Positions 24,506 through 32,476 of a stretch of DNA of 42,478 nt are shown here, in pieces. The notes beneath the pieces were generated by a model, which saw only the letters and a list, made by a program, of their open reading frames with translations, made no database searches and was not told the DNA's origin. This DNA comes from a bacterium (lineage in GTDB: Bacteria; Verrucomicrobiota; Verrucomicrobiia; Limisphaerales; RI-55). The position numbers were made by a program, and so were the translations under genes. Position 1 is the stretch's first letter. Each line of letters opens with the position of its first letter. The DNA lies in NCBI GenBank assembly GCA_016124235.1, contig WGOC01000032.1, positions 1 to 42,478 of the forward strand, read 5' to 3'.

Positions 24506-25435
24506 CTAAGGAGTGACCGGGGCTGTACTGCGGGACGCCGGTGGTTCATCGCCTGGGTTGGTCGGGTTCAACCGCCGGTTGTTCATCCAGCGAAATAAGA
24601 ACAAGAGTCCAAACAGCGGCAACAAAGAAAGCGCAAAGAACACCGGCCCACCCTTGTGATGGATCCACGAATGGATCATCTGCGGTCCGTATTCCGTGCA
24701 CAGCCAACCGATCGTGACGATGCGAAAACCATTTCGCGCAACGCCCAACGGTATAACGAGCAAAGCAAAAACTGCGCGTTGCCAGTTGTGCCGCAGGAAC
24801 AGGTGACCGGCGATCAAGCTGGTCATGAACAAAACCAACGTCGAACGAATCCCGCTGCACTCGGGAGCGACCTGAATCGTAATATTCGGCAGGTTGAATA
24901 CCAAACCGGATTGCAGATATGTCGCTCCCGTCAATGAAAAGAACCATCCTGCGACGACAGCCGAAGCGTGTTGAAGCCCCATTTCGAGAAGATCCACTCC
25001 GACGGGCGGCAGTGGAACCATGAAAATCAGGAAAGCCGCTGGAAAGGCGACCTGTCGCATGACAATTCCGCCCAGACAGAAAAAGCTAACCGCGCCGAAC
25101 GCCGCGACAAATCCCAGAGTTCGGAGCGTTAATCTGTTAACTTCCGCATCGGGAGTTGCACCTCCAACCACGAAAGAGCACAAAATTGCCGCCGCCGCGA
25201 TCGCTCCCAAGGCAATGCACCACCCAACCGCGGGGCGAAATTCGAGCCGAAGTTGTTCGCGGTCCTGCCAAATGAGCCACGCAGAAATGGCCGGCACCAG
25301 CAAGACGTAAGAAAAAAGGTCGTTTTCGAGGCAATATTTCAACAAACCCCACAAGGTCAGGGAAAAAAGCAGGACCAAGGCGCCGGAACAAGCACACCAC
25401 CGTCTTAAGCGTTGTCCAAATTCAGTCGGAATCAT
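24506..25435 (-). CDS. Exosortase (EpsH-related transpeptidase)
   Basis: A polytopic membrane protein of about 309 residues with the exosortase/archaeosortase triad: Cys194 in APECSGIRS, Arg239 in NGFR and His261 in HHKGG (numbered from GTG 25438). About eight helices are visible. Exosortases cleave and re-anchor proteins with C-terminal PEP-CTERM signals at the inner membrane. The start is either GTG 25438 or ATG 25435; I list the ATG, which sits in a TGATG overlap with a short upstream reading frame. The TPR lipoprotein starts 46 bases after its stop, so the two probably form one operon. No protein with a PEP-CTERM tail is found in the window, so the substrates are elsewhere. The subtype is not assigned. 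Confidence 0.88.
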   Translation of the reverse strand: MIPTEFGQRLRRWCACSGALVLLFSLTLWGLLKYCLENDLFSYVLLVPAISAWLIWQDREQLRLEFRPAVGWCIALGAIAAAAILCSFVVGGATPDAEVNRLTLRTLGFVAAFGAVSFFCLGGIVMRQVAFPAAFLIFMVPLPPVGVDLLEMGLQHASAVVAGWFFSLTGATYLQSGLVFNLPNITIQVAPECSGIRSTLVLFMTSLIAGHLFLRHNWQRAVFALLVIPLGVARNGFRIVTIGWLCTEYGPQMIHSWIHHKGGPVFFALSLLPLFGLLFLFRWMNNRRLNPTNPGDEPPASRSTAPVTP

Positions 25436-25676
25436 CACCAGTTTAAGAAAATCAATTTCGCCGCAGTTCCCAGACCAGTCCCACGATTGGGAAGCGGTAA
25501 TTCCATCTGCCCAAGCAAGTTAACCATTCCGGGACCCAAGCCGCCATCGAAAATCTGCCATGCGCCGGGCAATCAGCGGCATTTTCAGAGACCTTCGTCG
25601 TTCCGCAAGGGAAACTTGAAACATGCTTTATGCGTGATTTGTCGACCATTAACCGATAGAGAACCCGTTCCAATTC

Positions 25677-26780
25677 ATGAAAATCAGCCGAATCGCGGTT
25701 TACCAAATAGACCTGCCTTTGCACGAGGGAAGTTACAAATGGTCTGGCGGAAAATCTGTCACCGTTTTTGACAGCACCGTTGTGCGGATCGATACCGACG
25801 CGGGAATCACCGGCTGGGGTGAGGTCTGTCCTTTGGGACCCGTCTACCTCCCTGCGTACGCGAACGGTGTCCGGACGGGCATTGCCGAGATCGCTCCGAA
25901 CCTCGTTGGCGAGGATCCGTTGGAGCTTGGCCGCCTGAACACCACGATGGACCACCTGCTCAAAGGGCACCCGTATGTCAAATCAGCGATCGACATCGCT
26001 TGCTGGGATATTCTCGGAAAGACAAGCAGCCTCCCCGTTTGCGTCTTGCTCGGCGGTCGATTCAGCGACGCGGTGCAACTTTACCGCGCGATATCCCAAC
26101 TTCCACCCAAGCAAATGGCCGAGAACGTTACAGCCTACCGCAAGGAGGGTTATCGCCGGTTTCAGCTGAAAGTGGGTGGCAATCCAGACGAAGATATCGA
26201 ACGCATTCGGTCGGTTCGGTCGATCCTCGAACCAACGGACAAACTGGTGGCGGATGCCAACACCGGCTGGACCCAGCACGAAGCGATGCGGGTGGTCCGT
26301 GCCGTCCGCGATGTCGACGTTTACATCGAACAGCCCTGCCTGACTTACGGAGAATGCCTCGCCGTCCGCCGAAACACGAATCACCCGTTTGTTTTGGACG
26401 AGGTCATCGACAACCTGGACGTGCTGGTTCGCGCGAAGTCTGACCTCGCCTGCGACGTCGTGAATCTCAAAATCAGCAAACTCGGCGGTCTGACGAAGAC
26501 CCGGCTGGCGCGGGATTTCTGCGTGAGTCAGGGAATTGCCATGACGCTCGAGGACAGTTGGGGCGGCGACATTGTCACGGCGGCAATCGCGCATCTCGCG
26601 CACAGCACGCCGGAGCCGTTTCGATTTAGTTCCACCGATTTCAACAGCTATGTCACCGTGAGCATCGCCGATGGTGCTCCCCGTCGCGAAAACGGTTTTA
26701 TGCGAGCCAGCTCCAAACCTGGCTTGGGCATCGAGCCTCGTTTGGATGTTCTCGGAAAGCCGGTTCTCGAATTCAGCTAA
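25677..26780 (+). CDS. Mandelate racemase/muconate lactonizing enzyme family protein (cis-3-hydroxyproline dehydratase-like)
   Basis: A 367-residue enolase-superfamily enzyme. An N-terminal capping domain (to about 130) precedes the barrel. Catalytic Lys165 (FQLKVGG) and Lys265 (NLKISKLGG) face each other, and the metal ligands are Asp193 (ADANTGW), Glu218 (VYIEQPC) and Asp241/Glu242 (VLDEVID). The N-terminal loop ([19 protein letters not shown]) and [19 protein letters not shown] resemble cis-3-hydroxy-L-proline dehydratase and related racemases. If that is correct, the product enters proline or 2-oxoglutarate metabolism. A sugar-acid dehydratase or dipeptide epimerase role is less likely but not excluded. 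It is followed by deoC on the same strand with a 75-base gap. Family membership is secure; the reaction is inferred. Confidence 0.8.
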   Translation: MKISRIAVYQIDLPLHEGSYKWSGGKSVTVFDSTVVRIDTDAGITGWGEVCPLGPVYLPAYANGVRTGIAEIAPNLVGEDPLELGRLNTTMDHLLKGHPYVKSAIDIACWDILGKTSSLPVCVLLGGRFSDAVQLYRAISQLPPKQMAENVTAYRKEGYRRFQLKVGGNPDEDIERIRSVRSILEPTDKLVADANTGWTQHEAMRVVRAVRDVDVYIEQPCLTYGECLAVRRNTNHPFVLDEVIDNLDVLVRAKSDLACDVVNLKISKLGGLTKTRLARDFCVSQGIAMTLEDSWGGDIVTAAIAHLAHSTPEPFRFSSTDFNSYVTVSIADGAPRRENGFMRASSKPGLGIEPRLDVLGKPVLEFS

Positions 26781-26855
26781 TCAACTCGCGAGATCAGTCT
26801 GATTGCGACCGACCGCCAGCTCCCTTCATTGATTCGCCAACCATCGATTTCGAAA

Positions 26856-27650
26856 ATGAAATACTCGTACGAAGAACTCGCCAAAATGATCGACCATTCG
26901 TTGCTGCATCCAACGATGACCGACCAGGAACTGGAAGACGGCTGCACGTTGGCGGCTCGGTACGGTGTCGCCTCCGTTTGCATCAAGCCCTACGCGGTGA
27001 AGCGCGCGGCCGAATTGCTCAAGGGCAGCGGCGTGTTCGTCGGGGCCGTCATCGGTTTTCCCCACGGCAACTCGACCACCGAATCCAAGCGTTACGAAAC
27101 GGAACTCGCCTGCCGCGACGGCGCCGTCGAAATCGACATGGTCATCAATATCGGCAAGGCGTTGAGCGGCGATTGGAATTATGTCGAGCAGGACGTCCGG
27201 GCGGTTTGCGATGAAGCCCACAAGCACGGCGCCAAAGTGAAAGTGATTTTCGAGAACGATTATCTCGCTGATGGCGGTGCCGGGTTGTCCGGCGACGATT
27301 TCAAAAAGAAACTCTGCGAACTTTGCGAACGCGCGGGTGCCGATTGGGTGAAAACGTCGTCGGGTTATGGCTTCATCAAGCAGCCCGGCGGCGGCTACAA
27401 CTACAAGGGCGCGACCGAGCATGATCTCGCGCTGATGCGCGCCAGCGTTTCGGCGAAGGTCCAGGTCAAGGCGGCCGGCGGCGTGCGCGATCTGGACGGT
27501 TTAAGCAAAGTTCGCGACCTCGGCGCGAGCCGTTGCGGCGCGACCGCGACGGCCGCGATGTTGGACGAATACCGGCGACGAGAAGCCGCTGAGGAGTCCG
27601 GCAATTCCGTCGAAGGTTCTTCCGCTTCAATTGGTTCCGGTGGCTACTGA
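26856..27650 (+). CDS. deoC: Deoxyribose-phosphate aldolase
   Basis: A 264-residue class I aldolase. Expected residues are present: Asp94 (VEIDMVIN), Lys166 (WVKTSSGYG) and the Schiff-base Lys205 (QVKAAGGVRD). DeoC splits 2-deoxyribose 5-phosphate into glyceraldehyde 3-phosphate and acetaldehyde in deoxynucleoside catabolism. An upstream TTG at 26829 adds nine residues, but ATG 26856 matches the family start. The protein carries a short insertion (KQPGGGYNYKGAT) after the first active-site Lys and a Ser/Gly-rich C-terminal tail of about twenty residues. No nucleoside phosphorylase or deaminase is adjacent, so a broader aldolase role beside the enolase-superfamily gene is possible. Confidence 0.92.
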   Translation: MKYSYEELAKMIDHSLLHPTMTDQELEDGCTLAARYGVASVCIKPYAVKRAAELLKGSGVFVGAVIGFPHGNSTTESKRYETELACRDGAVEIDMVINIGKALSGDWNYVEQDVRAVCDEAHKHGAKVKVIFENDYLADGGAGLSGDDFKKKLCELCERAGADWVKTSSGYGFIKQPGGGYNYKGATEHDLALMRASVSAKVQVKAAGGVRDLDGLSKVRDLGASRCGATATAAMLDEYRRREAAEESGNSVEGSSASIGSGGY

Positions 27651-27668
27651 TCGAACCGCAAAGTCTTT

Positions 27669-28661
27669 TTAGCGCAGCCCAAATTCCACGACTTGCGGCA
27701 AGTGGTCGGAGCCGGTGGCGTTCACAATTTCGCGGTGCAGTACAACGACACCTTTCGATGTCAGGAAATGGTCGATCGGGATGAGCATCGGTGGAAAGAA
27801 TGCGGGCCACGAGCCGTTGACACCATGTCCGTCCGAACTGTTGTGCAAACCCGAAATTGAAAGAAGATCGTCAAACGCCGGCGACCACGGCGTCATGTTC
27901 AGATCGCCAGCGAGCACGACTTGATTCGTTTGTTCGCGCACCCAAACCGCAACCCGGTTCAACTGATCGTCTCGATATTCTGTGCGCAAACTCCCGGCCG
28001 GCGGCAGCGGATGCGTTCCAATGAACCTCACGAATTGGTCACCGATTGGCAGAGCGGCCGTCACACTGGGCAAACCAGCCGATCCCAGATTTAACGTCTG
28101 CGGATCGCCAAGCGGCACCTTGCTGAAAAGCGCGATGCCGAAATTATCGTCGCGTTCATCCACGAGTTGATGCGGGTAGTTGGTCATCACCGAGCGGAGA
28201 AACGCTGCCCACTCGGTGTCGACTTCCATCAAGAGGACGACGTCCGGCTGGTAGCGGGTGAGCAGTCGCGGCAATTCTTCAAATTTCCGATTGGCGCTAT
28301 TCACGTTCCAGGAGAGCAAACGCAAGTGAGGACTGCTGGACGGCGCGCTCGTCGAAGCGCCAATGAGGAACGGACTCACCAACCAACCGTTGAGAATCGC
28401 GAAGGCGAGGAACACCGCCGACGTCCGGTGCTTGCGGCGCCAGACGAACAGCAACGTAAGCGCGCCCAGAATCACGGCATATTGAACGCGGAAGTGGCTG
28501 GTGATTTCCAGCATCCAACCGAGGCGCCCGCCAAAGCCGGTTAGCGTAAGTAGGCAAACGAGAGAACCGGCAGCGCCAGCCATTCCGATAACGGAAAACC
28601 GTGGCCGTGCCGGTTTTGTATCGGGCGACACCGGATCTGGTTCAATCGATGACAAAGGCAT
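27669..28661 (-). CDS. Membrane-anchored endonuclease/exonuclease/phosphatase (EEP) family protein
   Basis: A 330-residue protein with about three N-terminal membrane helices (roughly residues 24-100) and a C-terminal EEP fold. EEP motifs are intact: LLSWNVNSANRKF, VVLLMEVDTEW (metal Glu), IGTHPLPP, AGDLNMTPWSP (Asp/Asn pair) and the final GSDHLP (general His). The topology matches the YafD-type subfamily, with the catalytic domain probably outside the cytoplasm. Substrates in this fold include nucleic acids, inositol phosphates and lipids, and the real one is unknown. ATG 28661 is preferred over TTG 28676. It lies 75 bases downstream of oppC and may be the last gene of the importer operon. 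Confidence 0.82.
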   Translation of the reverse strand: MPLSSIEPDPVSPDTKPARPRFSVIGMAGAAGSLVCLLTLTGFGGRLGWMLEITSHFRVQYAVILGALTLLFVWRRKHRTSAVFLAFAILNGWLVSPFLIGASTSAPSSSPHLRLLSWNVNSANRKFEELPRLLTRYQPDVVLLMEVDTEWAAFLRSVMTNYPHQLVDERDDNFGIALFSKVPLGDPQTLNLGSAGLPSVTAALPIGDQFVRFIGTHPLPPAGSLRTEYRDDQLNRVAVWVREQTNQVVLAGDLNMTPWSPAFDDLLSISGLHNSSDGHGVNGSWPAFFPPMLIPIDHFLTSKGVVVLHREIVNATGSDHLPQVVEFGLR

Positions 28662-28736
28662 TATCCGATCTGACAACAGACGTTGAAAATTGTTTCACTG
28701 AGTCAGCGTTGCAAAGCAAATGGTCGGTTGGGAACT

Positions 28737-29672
28737 CTACTCACTCTTCGGATCCAACGCGTCACGCAGTCCGTCTCCAAAGAAATTCAGGGCCAGCAAA
28801 GTCAGACCAAGAAACCCCGCCGGAAAAACGATCATCCACCAGTAAATTCGGATCGGATTGATCTGCGCGGCGCCGGCGGCGATCAGCGAACCCAAACTCG
28901 CCTGCGGCGGTTGAATGCCAAGTCCAAGATAACTGAGAAAACTCTCGTAAAGGATGATGCTGGGAATCGTCAGCGCGAGGTAAACGATTACCACGCCGGT
29001 GACGTTAGGCAGAATGTGGCGGAACAGAATCCGCGTGTTGCTGATGCCCAACGCGCGTTCCGCCTCGACGAACGCCTTCTTGCGCAGGCTCAACACCTGA
29101 CCACGAACGATCCTCGCCATCGTCAACCACGACACGGCACCGAGCCCAACGAACAACAAAAGCAACCGGCTGGCGGACGCAAGTGACGGCGACCCAATGG
29201 CGGCCAGCCAGTTTTTGAAGATCGATTCCAAACTCGTGATCAGCACGATGACAAACACGATCGACGGCAGCGAATAGAGCACATCGACAAAACGCATCAT
29301 CGCGTTGTCGAGTCGGCCGCCCACGTAGCCGGCGATGGCGCCCCACAGCACGCCAATCAACAAACTTACGCCCGCACCGACAATTCCGACGAGCAGTGAA
29401 ATGCGTGCGCCGTGAAGCACTCGCGCAAAGAGATCACGACCGTGATCATCCGTGCCGAGCAGATGTGCTGACGACGGTGCCGCGAATTGTTGATCGGACA
29501 AAATGTTTGGATCGTACTTCGTCAACGCCGGACCGATCAACACGAGCAATACCAGTGCGAGCAAAACAAGTCCGCTGACCAACGCGAGGCGGTTCTTGCA
29601 AAAACGAAAACACGCCAACCGCCCCGGCGAAAGCGAGCTTGAATCGTCGTCAATGGCGGGCGCGGAATTCAT
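28737..29672 (-). CDS. Peptide-type ABC transporter permease, OppC/DppC family
   Basis: A 311-residue inner-membrane permease with an N-terminal helix (about 29-49), a periplasmic segment with the subfamily signature HLLGTDDHGRDLFARVLHGA, and five further helices. The EAA loop lies around EAERALGISNTRILFRHILP, which contacts the ATPase. It forms a heterodimer with the OppB-type permease. The start ATG overlaps the stop of the OppB gene by four bases (ATGA), showing translational coupling. No ATPase gene follows; the next gene is the EEP-fold protein. Substrates may be oligopeptides, dipeptides, nickel or oligosaccharides, since this family is broad. Confidence 0.9.
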   Translation of the reverse strand: MNSAPAIDDDSSSLSPGRLACFRFCKNRLALVSGLVLLALVLLVLIGPALTKYDPNILSDQQFAAPSSAHLLGTDDHGRDLFARVLHGARISLLVGIVGAGVSLLIGVLWGAIAGYVGGRLDNAMMRFVDVLYSLPSIVFVIVLITSLESIFKNWLAAIGSPSLASASRLLLLFVGLGAVSWLTMARIVRGQVLSLRKKAFVEAERALGISNTRILFRHILPNVTGVVIVYLALTIPSIILYESFLSYLGLGIQPPQASLGSLIAAGAAQINPIRIYWWMIVFPAGFLGLTLLALNFFGDGLRDALDPKSE

Positions 29673-30583
29673 TCGTATTTCACCTGTGGATCGAGCCGGC
29701 TGTAGAGAAAATCGACGACCAGATTCAGCACAAGCAGAAGCACGGCGTAGAGGATCACCAGGCCGACGATCATCGTGTAATCCTTGTTCAACGAACTGTT
29801 CACCATGAACACACCGATGCCGGGGATCTGAAACAGGTTTTCGATGACAAAAGATCCCGTCAGCAAATCCGCCAACATCGGACCCGCATACGAAACCACC
29901 GGCAGGATCGCTGGCCGGAATGCGTGTTTGAACAGCACCGTGCGTTCGGCCAAACCCTTCGCGCGCGCGGTTGTAATGTAAGGTTCACTCAAGACACCAA
30001 GCATGCCTTCGCGCATGAGCCGGGCAACGCGACCGCCGTAGAACAATCCCAAGGCGAGCGTCGGCAAGACCGCGTGCATTGGCGAACCCCAGAGCCCCAC
30101 CGGAAACCATTTCAGCTTGATCGCGAAAATCATGACCAGCACCGGGCCTATGACAAACGCCGGGATGCAGATTCCCAGCAATGCCACGAGGCTGCCGCCG
30201 TAATCCTCCCAATGCCCTTTTCGCGCAGCCGTTATGAAGCCGAGTGGAATTCCGAAACCGAGAGCGAAGCCAAACGAAAGCGCGCCGAGCATCAACGTCG
30301 CCGGCAGCGCCTGCTTGACGATGTCGTTCACCGAGTGATGTCGGTATTTCATCGACGGCCCCAGGTCGGCGCGGGCGAGGTTGCCCAAGTAGATCAGATA
30401 TTGTTTCCAGATTGGTTGATCGAGATGGTATCGCGCTTTCAACGCGCGTTCGACTTCCGGTGAAGCGGGCGCGCGTTCGCGGTCAAACGGTCCGCCGGGC
30501 GCGACTCGCACGAGCACAAAGGCGATCAAGCTGATCACCAGCAGCAGCGGCACAAGAGCGATGACGCGTTTGACGTAATACAT
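29669..30583 (-). CDS. Peptide-type ABC transporter permease, OppB/DppB family
   Basis: A 304-residue permease. It starts MYYVKRVIALVPLLLVISLI, the usual first helix of OppB/DppB proteins, then VRVAPGGPFDRERAPASPEV and RYHLDQP, the conserved periplasmic stretch. The EAA loop region is PYITTARAKGLAERTVLFKH, followed by FRPAILPVVSY. ATG 30583 is chosen; a TTG at 30628 would add a non-homologous 15 residues. It lies 133 bases downstream of the binding-protein gene, with a REP-like hairpin in the gap, and overlaps oppC by four bases. It works with OppC and a dimeric ATPase not present here. Confidence 0.9.
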   Translation of the reverse strand: MYYVKRVIALVPLLLVISLIAFVLVRVAPGGPFDRERAPASPEVERALKARYHLDQPIWKQYLIYLGNLARADLGPSMKYRHHSVNDIVKQALPATLMLGALSFGFALGFGIPLGFITAARKGHWEDYGGSLVALLGICIPAFVIGPVLVMIFAIKLKWFPVGLWGSPMHAVLPTLALGLFYGGRVARLMREGMLGVLSEPYITTARAKGLAERTVLFKHAFRPAILPVVSYAGPMLADLLTGSFVIENLFQIPGIGVFMVNSSLNKDYTMIVGLVILYAVLLLVLNLVVDFLYSRLDPQVKYE

Positions 30584-30654
30584 CAGTGAATTCGGCGCGG
30601 AAAAGACCGGGCCAATTTTGCGTACCAATATGTGACTGCTCGCTGACGCTCGCT

Positions 30655-30675
30655 GGACAGGCAGGATGCCTGTCC
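30655..30675. repeat. REP-like palindrome between oppA and oppB genes
   Basis: A perfect 9-bp stem GGACAGGCA (30655-30663) and TGCCTGTCC (30667-30675) closes a 3-base loop. It is preceded by a short internal repeat (GCTCGCTGAC GCTCGCTGGAC, about 30638-30658). Similar palindromes are, to my knowledge, dispersed in verrucomicrobial intergenic DNA. It could stabilise the oppA mRNA or attenuate oppBC expression, because it lies between them in the same operon. Only one copy is in the window, so repeat status is inferred. Confidence 0.55.
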
Positions 30676-30716
30676 TACTCTTTTGCGGGCGCTCACCGGT
30701 GGAATCTCTCGTCGGT

Positions 30717-32318
30717 TCATTTCAACTTTTTGATTGTGTTGATCGGGTGCTGATCGATCGGGTTGTCATAAATACCGGTGATTTTTTTCGGGTCATAATA
30801 ATTGAAGCCGGCATACGAGTAGATCGTTCCGATCGGCGCGGCGTAGCGCAGAAGATACGTCTCGGCTTCGCGAAAAATCTCGGCGCGTTTGTGAAGATCG
30901 ACGGTGGCGTTGGCCTGGTGAACCAACTCGTCGTAGTGCGGATCTTTCCAGCCAGTCCGGTTGTTGCCGTTGTTGCTGAGGAACATGTCGAGAAATGTGT
31001 TTGGATCGTTGTAATCCGCGATCCAACTGCTGCGCGCCAGATCGTAATCGAGCGCGGTCAACGCCGCGAGATAGGTCTTCCATTCCATCGGTTTCAAGCC
31101 GACTTCGACACCGAGCACATCGCGCCACATCGCCTGCAATTCGACCGCCACCTTTTCATCCGCGTTGGCGGACGTGCCGGCGTTCAAAAGATATTCGACC
31201 GCCGGAAATCCCTTGCCGCCGGGATAACCCGCGTCCGCGAGCAAACGCCGCGCTTCCTCCGGATTTGTCTTCAAACCTTCCGCCGGCAGATAATTTGCCG
31301 TGCTCAAGGGCACCAACGTTTCCGCCGGTTTTTCGCCACCGCGAGTGATTCGTTCCACGATTCGATTTCGATCGATCGCCAGAGCAAACGCCTTGCGAAC
31401 GCGCGGATCGTCAAACGGCTTCTTCGTCACGTTGAAGCGCACAAAATACGCGCCGAGATAATCAAACGTGTGAAAGTCCGGCCGCTTGCGCAGAACATCC
31501 ATTAGATGAACCGGCACCAGATTCTTGTCCCAAACGATGTCCGCCTGGCCGTCGAGATAGAGATTCAACGCGGTCGTCGCGGAAGTGATCGGCAACAAGT
31601 CGACGATGTTGTTTTGCGTGTTCGCGTTGTCCCAGTAACGTGGATTGCGCCGGATACGAATGCGATCGTTGATGCGCCAAAAATCAAGCGTGTAGGCGCC
31701 GCTGGTCTTGAGCGGTTTGGTGCGAATCCAATTATCGCCACGCGCGTCGATCACGTCCATCGGCACGACGACATAAGTCGGAAACGCGCACAAGCTGAGA
31801 AAGAACGCTGTGGGCGAGTTCAATTCCACGCGCAGAGTGCGGTCGTCGATTGCGTGAACGCCCACGGCATCCGGATCTTTGATTTCGCCGTTAAAGAATT
31901 TCTCGGCGTTCTTGAGATAGAAGAGAATGCCAACGTAATCCGACGCGGTTTCCGGTTTCAACACGCGTAACCACGACCGAACAAAATCGCTGGCCACAAT
32001 CGGCTCGCCGGTGGACCAGGCGATGTTCGTGCGTACGTGAAACGTGTAAACCAAACCGTTTGTGGAGATCTCCCAGTGGCTCGCCAACGCCGGTTCTGGG
32101 TCGCCGGTTTTGGCGTTGAACCGGGTCAGCCCTTCGAACAATGCCGAAACGACACGCAGCTCCGGTTGACCGGAAATGATCTGCGGATCGAGCGATTCCG
32201 GTTCGGCGCCGTTGATGATCACGATGTCCGCCGGTTGCTCGCGGCCGCCGCAACCGGTCGTCAAAAGTGCCCACCCCGCCAGCCAGGCGATGAGCAGACT
32301 TTTGAGGCGCGGGCGCAT
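30717..32318 (-). CDS. Peptide ABC transporter substrate-binding lipoprotein, OppA/DppA family
   Basis: A solute-binding protein of 533 residues (family SBP_bac_5). The N-terminus is a lipoprotein signal with lipobox LTTGC (Cys23), so it is probably membrane-tethered. Family motifs include AEPESLDPQIISGQPELRVV, LFEGLTRFNAKTGDPEPALA, TYTFHVR-like strands, and RFNVTKKPFDDPRVRKAFAL near the hinge. The C-terminal region (WIADYNDPNTFLDMF) matches oligopeptide binders of the OppA type (E. coli OppA/MppA-like). ATG 32318 is preferred over GTG 32348 because it begins the signal peptide directly. First gene of the importer operon. Peptides are the likely ligand. Confidence 0.9.
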   Translation of the reverse strand: MRPRLKSLLIAWLAGWALLTTGCGGREQPADIVIINGAEPESLDPQIISGQPELRVVSALFEGLTRFNAKTGDPEPALASHWEISTNGLVYTFHVRTNIAWSTGEPIVASDFVRSWLRVLKPETASDYVGILFYLKNAEKFFNGEIKDPDAVGVHAIDDRTLRVELNSPTAFFLSLCAFPTYVVVPMDVIDARGDNWIRTKPLKTSGAYTLDFWRINDRIRIRRNPRYWDNANTQNNIVDLLPITSATTALNLYLDGQADIVWDKNLVPVHLMDVLRKRPDFHTFDYLGAYFVRFNVTKKPFDDPRVRKAFALAIDRNRIVERITRGGEKPAETLVPLSTANYLPAEGLKTNPEEARRLLADAGYPGGKGFPAVEYLLNAGTSANADEKVAVELQAMWRDVLGVEVGLKPMEWKTYLAALTALDYDLARSSWIADYNDPNTFLDMFLSNNGNNRTGWKDPHYDELVHQANATVDLHKRAEIFREAETYLLRYAAPIGTIYSYAGFNYYDPKKITGIYDNPIDQHPINTIKKLK

Positions 32319-32476
32319 GGCTTGGAGGTTGGGAAAAGCAAGCCGCACTCACAAGCAGGATTGTCGACGCCTTCGTGGAGCGATTTGAATCTTCACGGCA
32401 ATGTATCGGTCGGTTATTGGCAAGGGCACGCGACCGGTTCAGCATGCCGGTCGCTCTTAATATTGTTTGATTGACC

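Noticed and set aside
25452..25970. Minus-strand frame ending with a VPEW...ELRRN tail, superficially like a PEP-CTERM signal beside the exosortase
   Set aside because: There is no PEP triad followed by a proper hydrophobic helix and basic end, and most of the frame is antisense to the enolase-superfamily gene.
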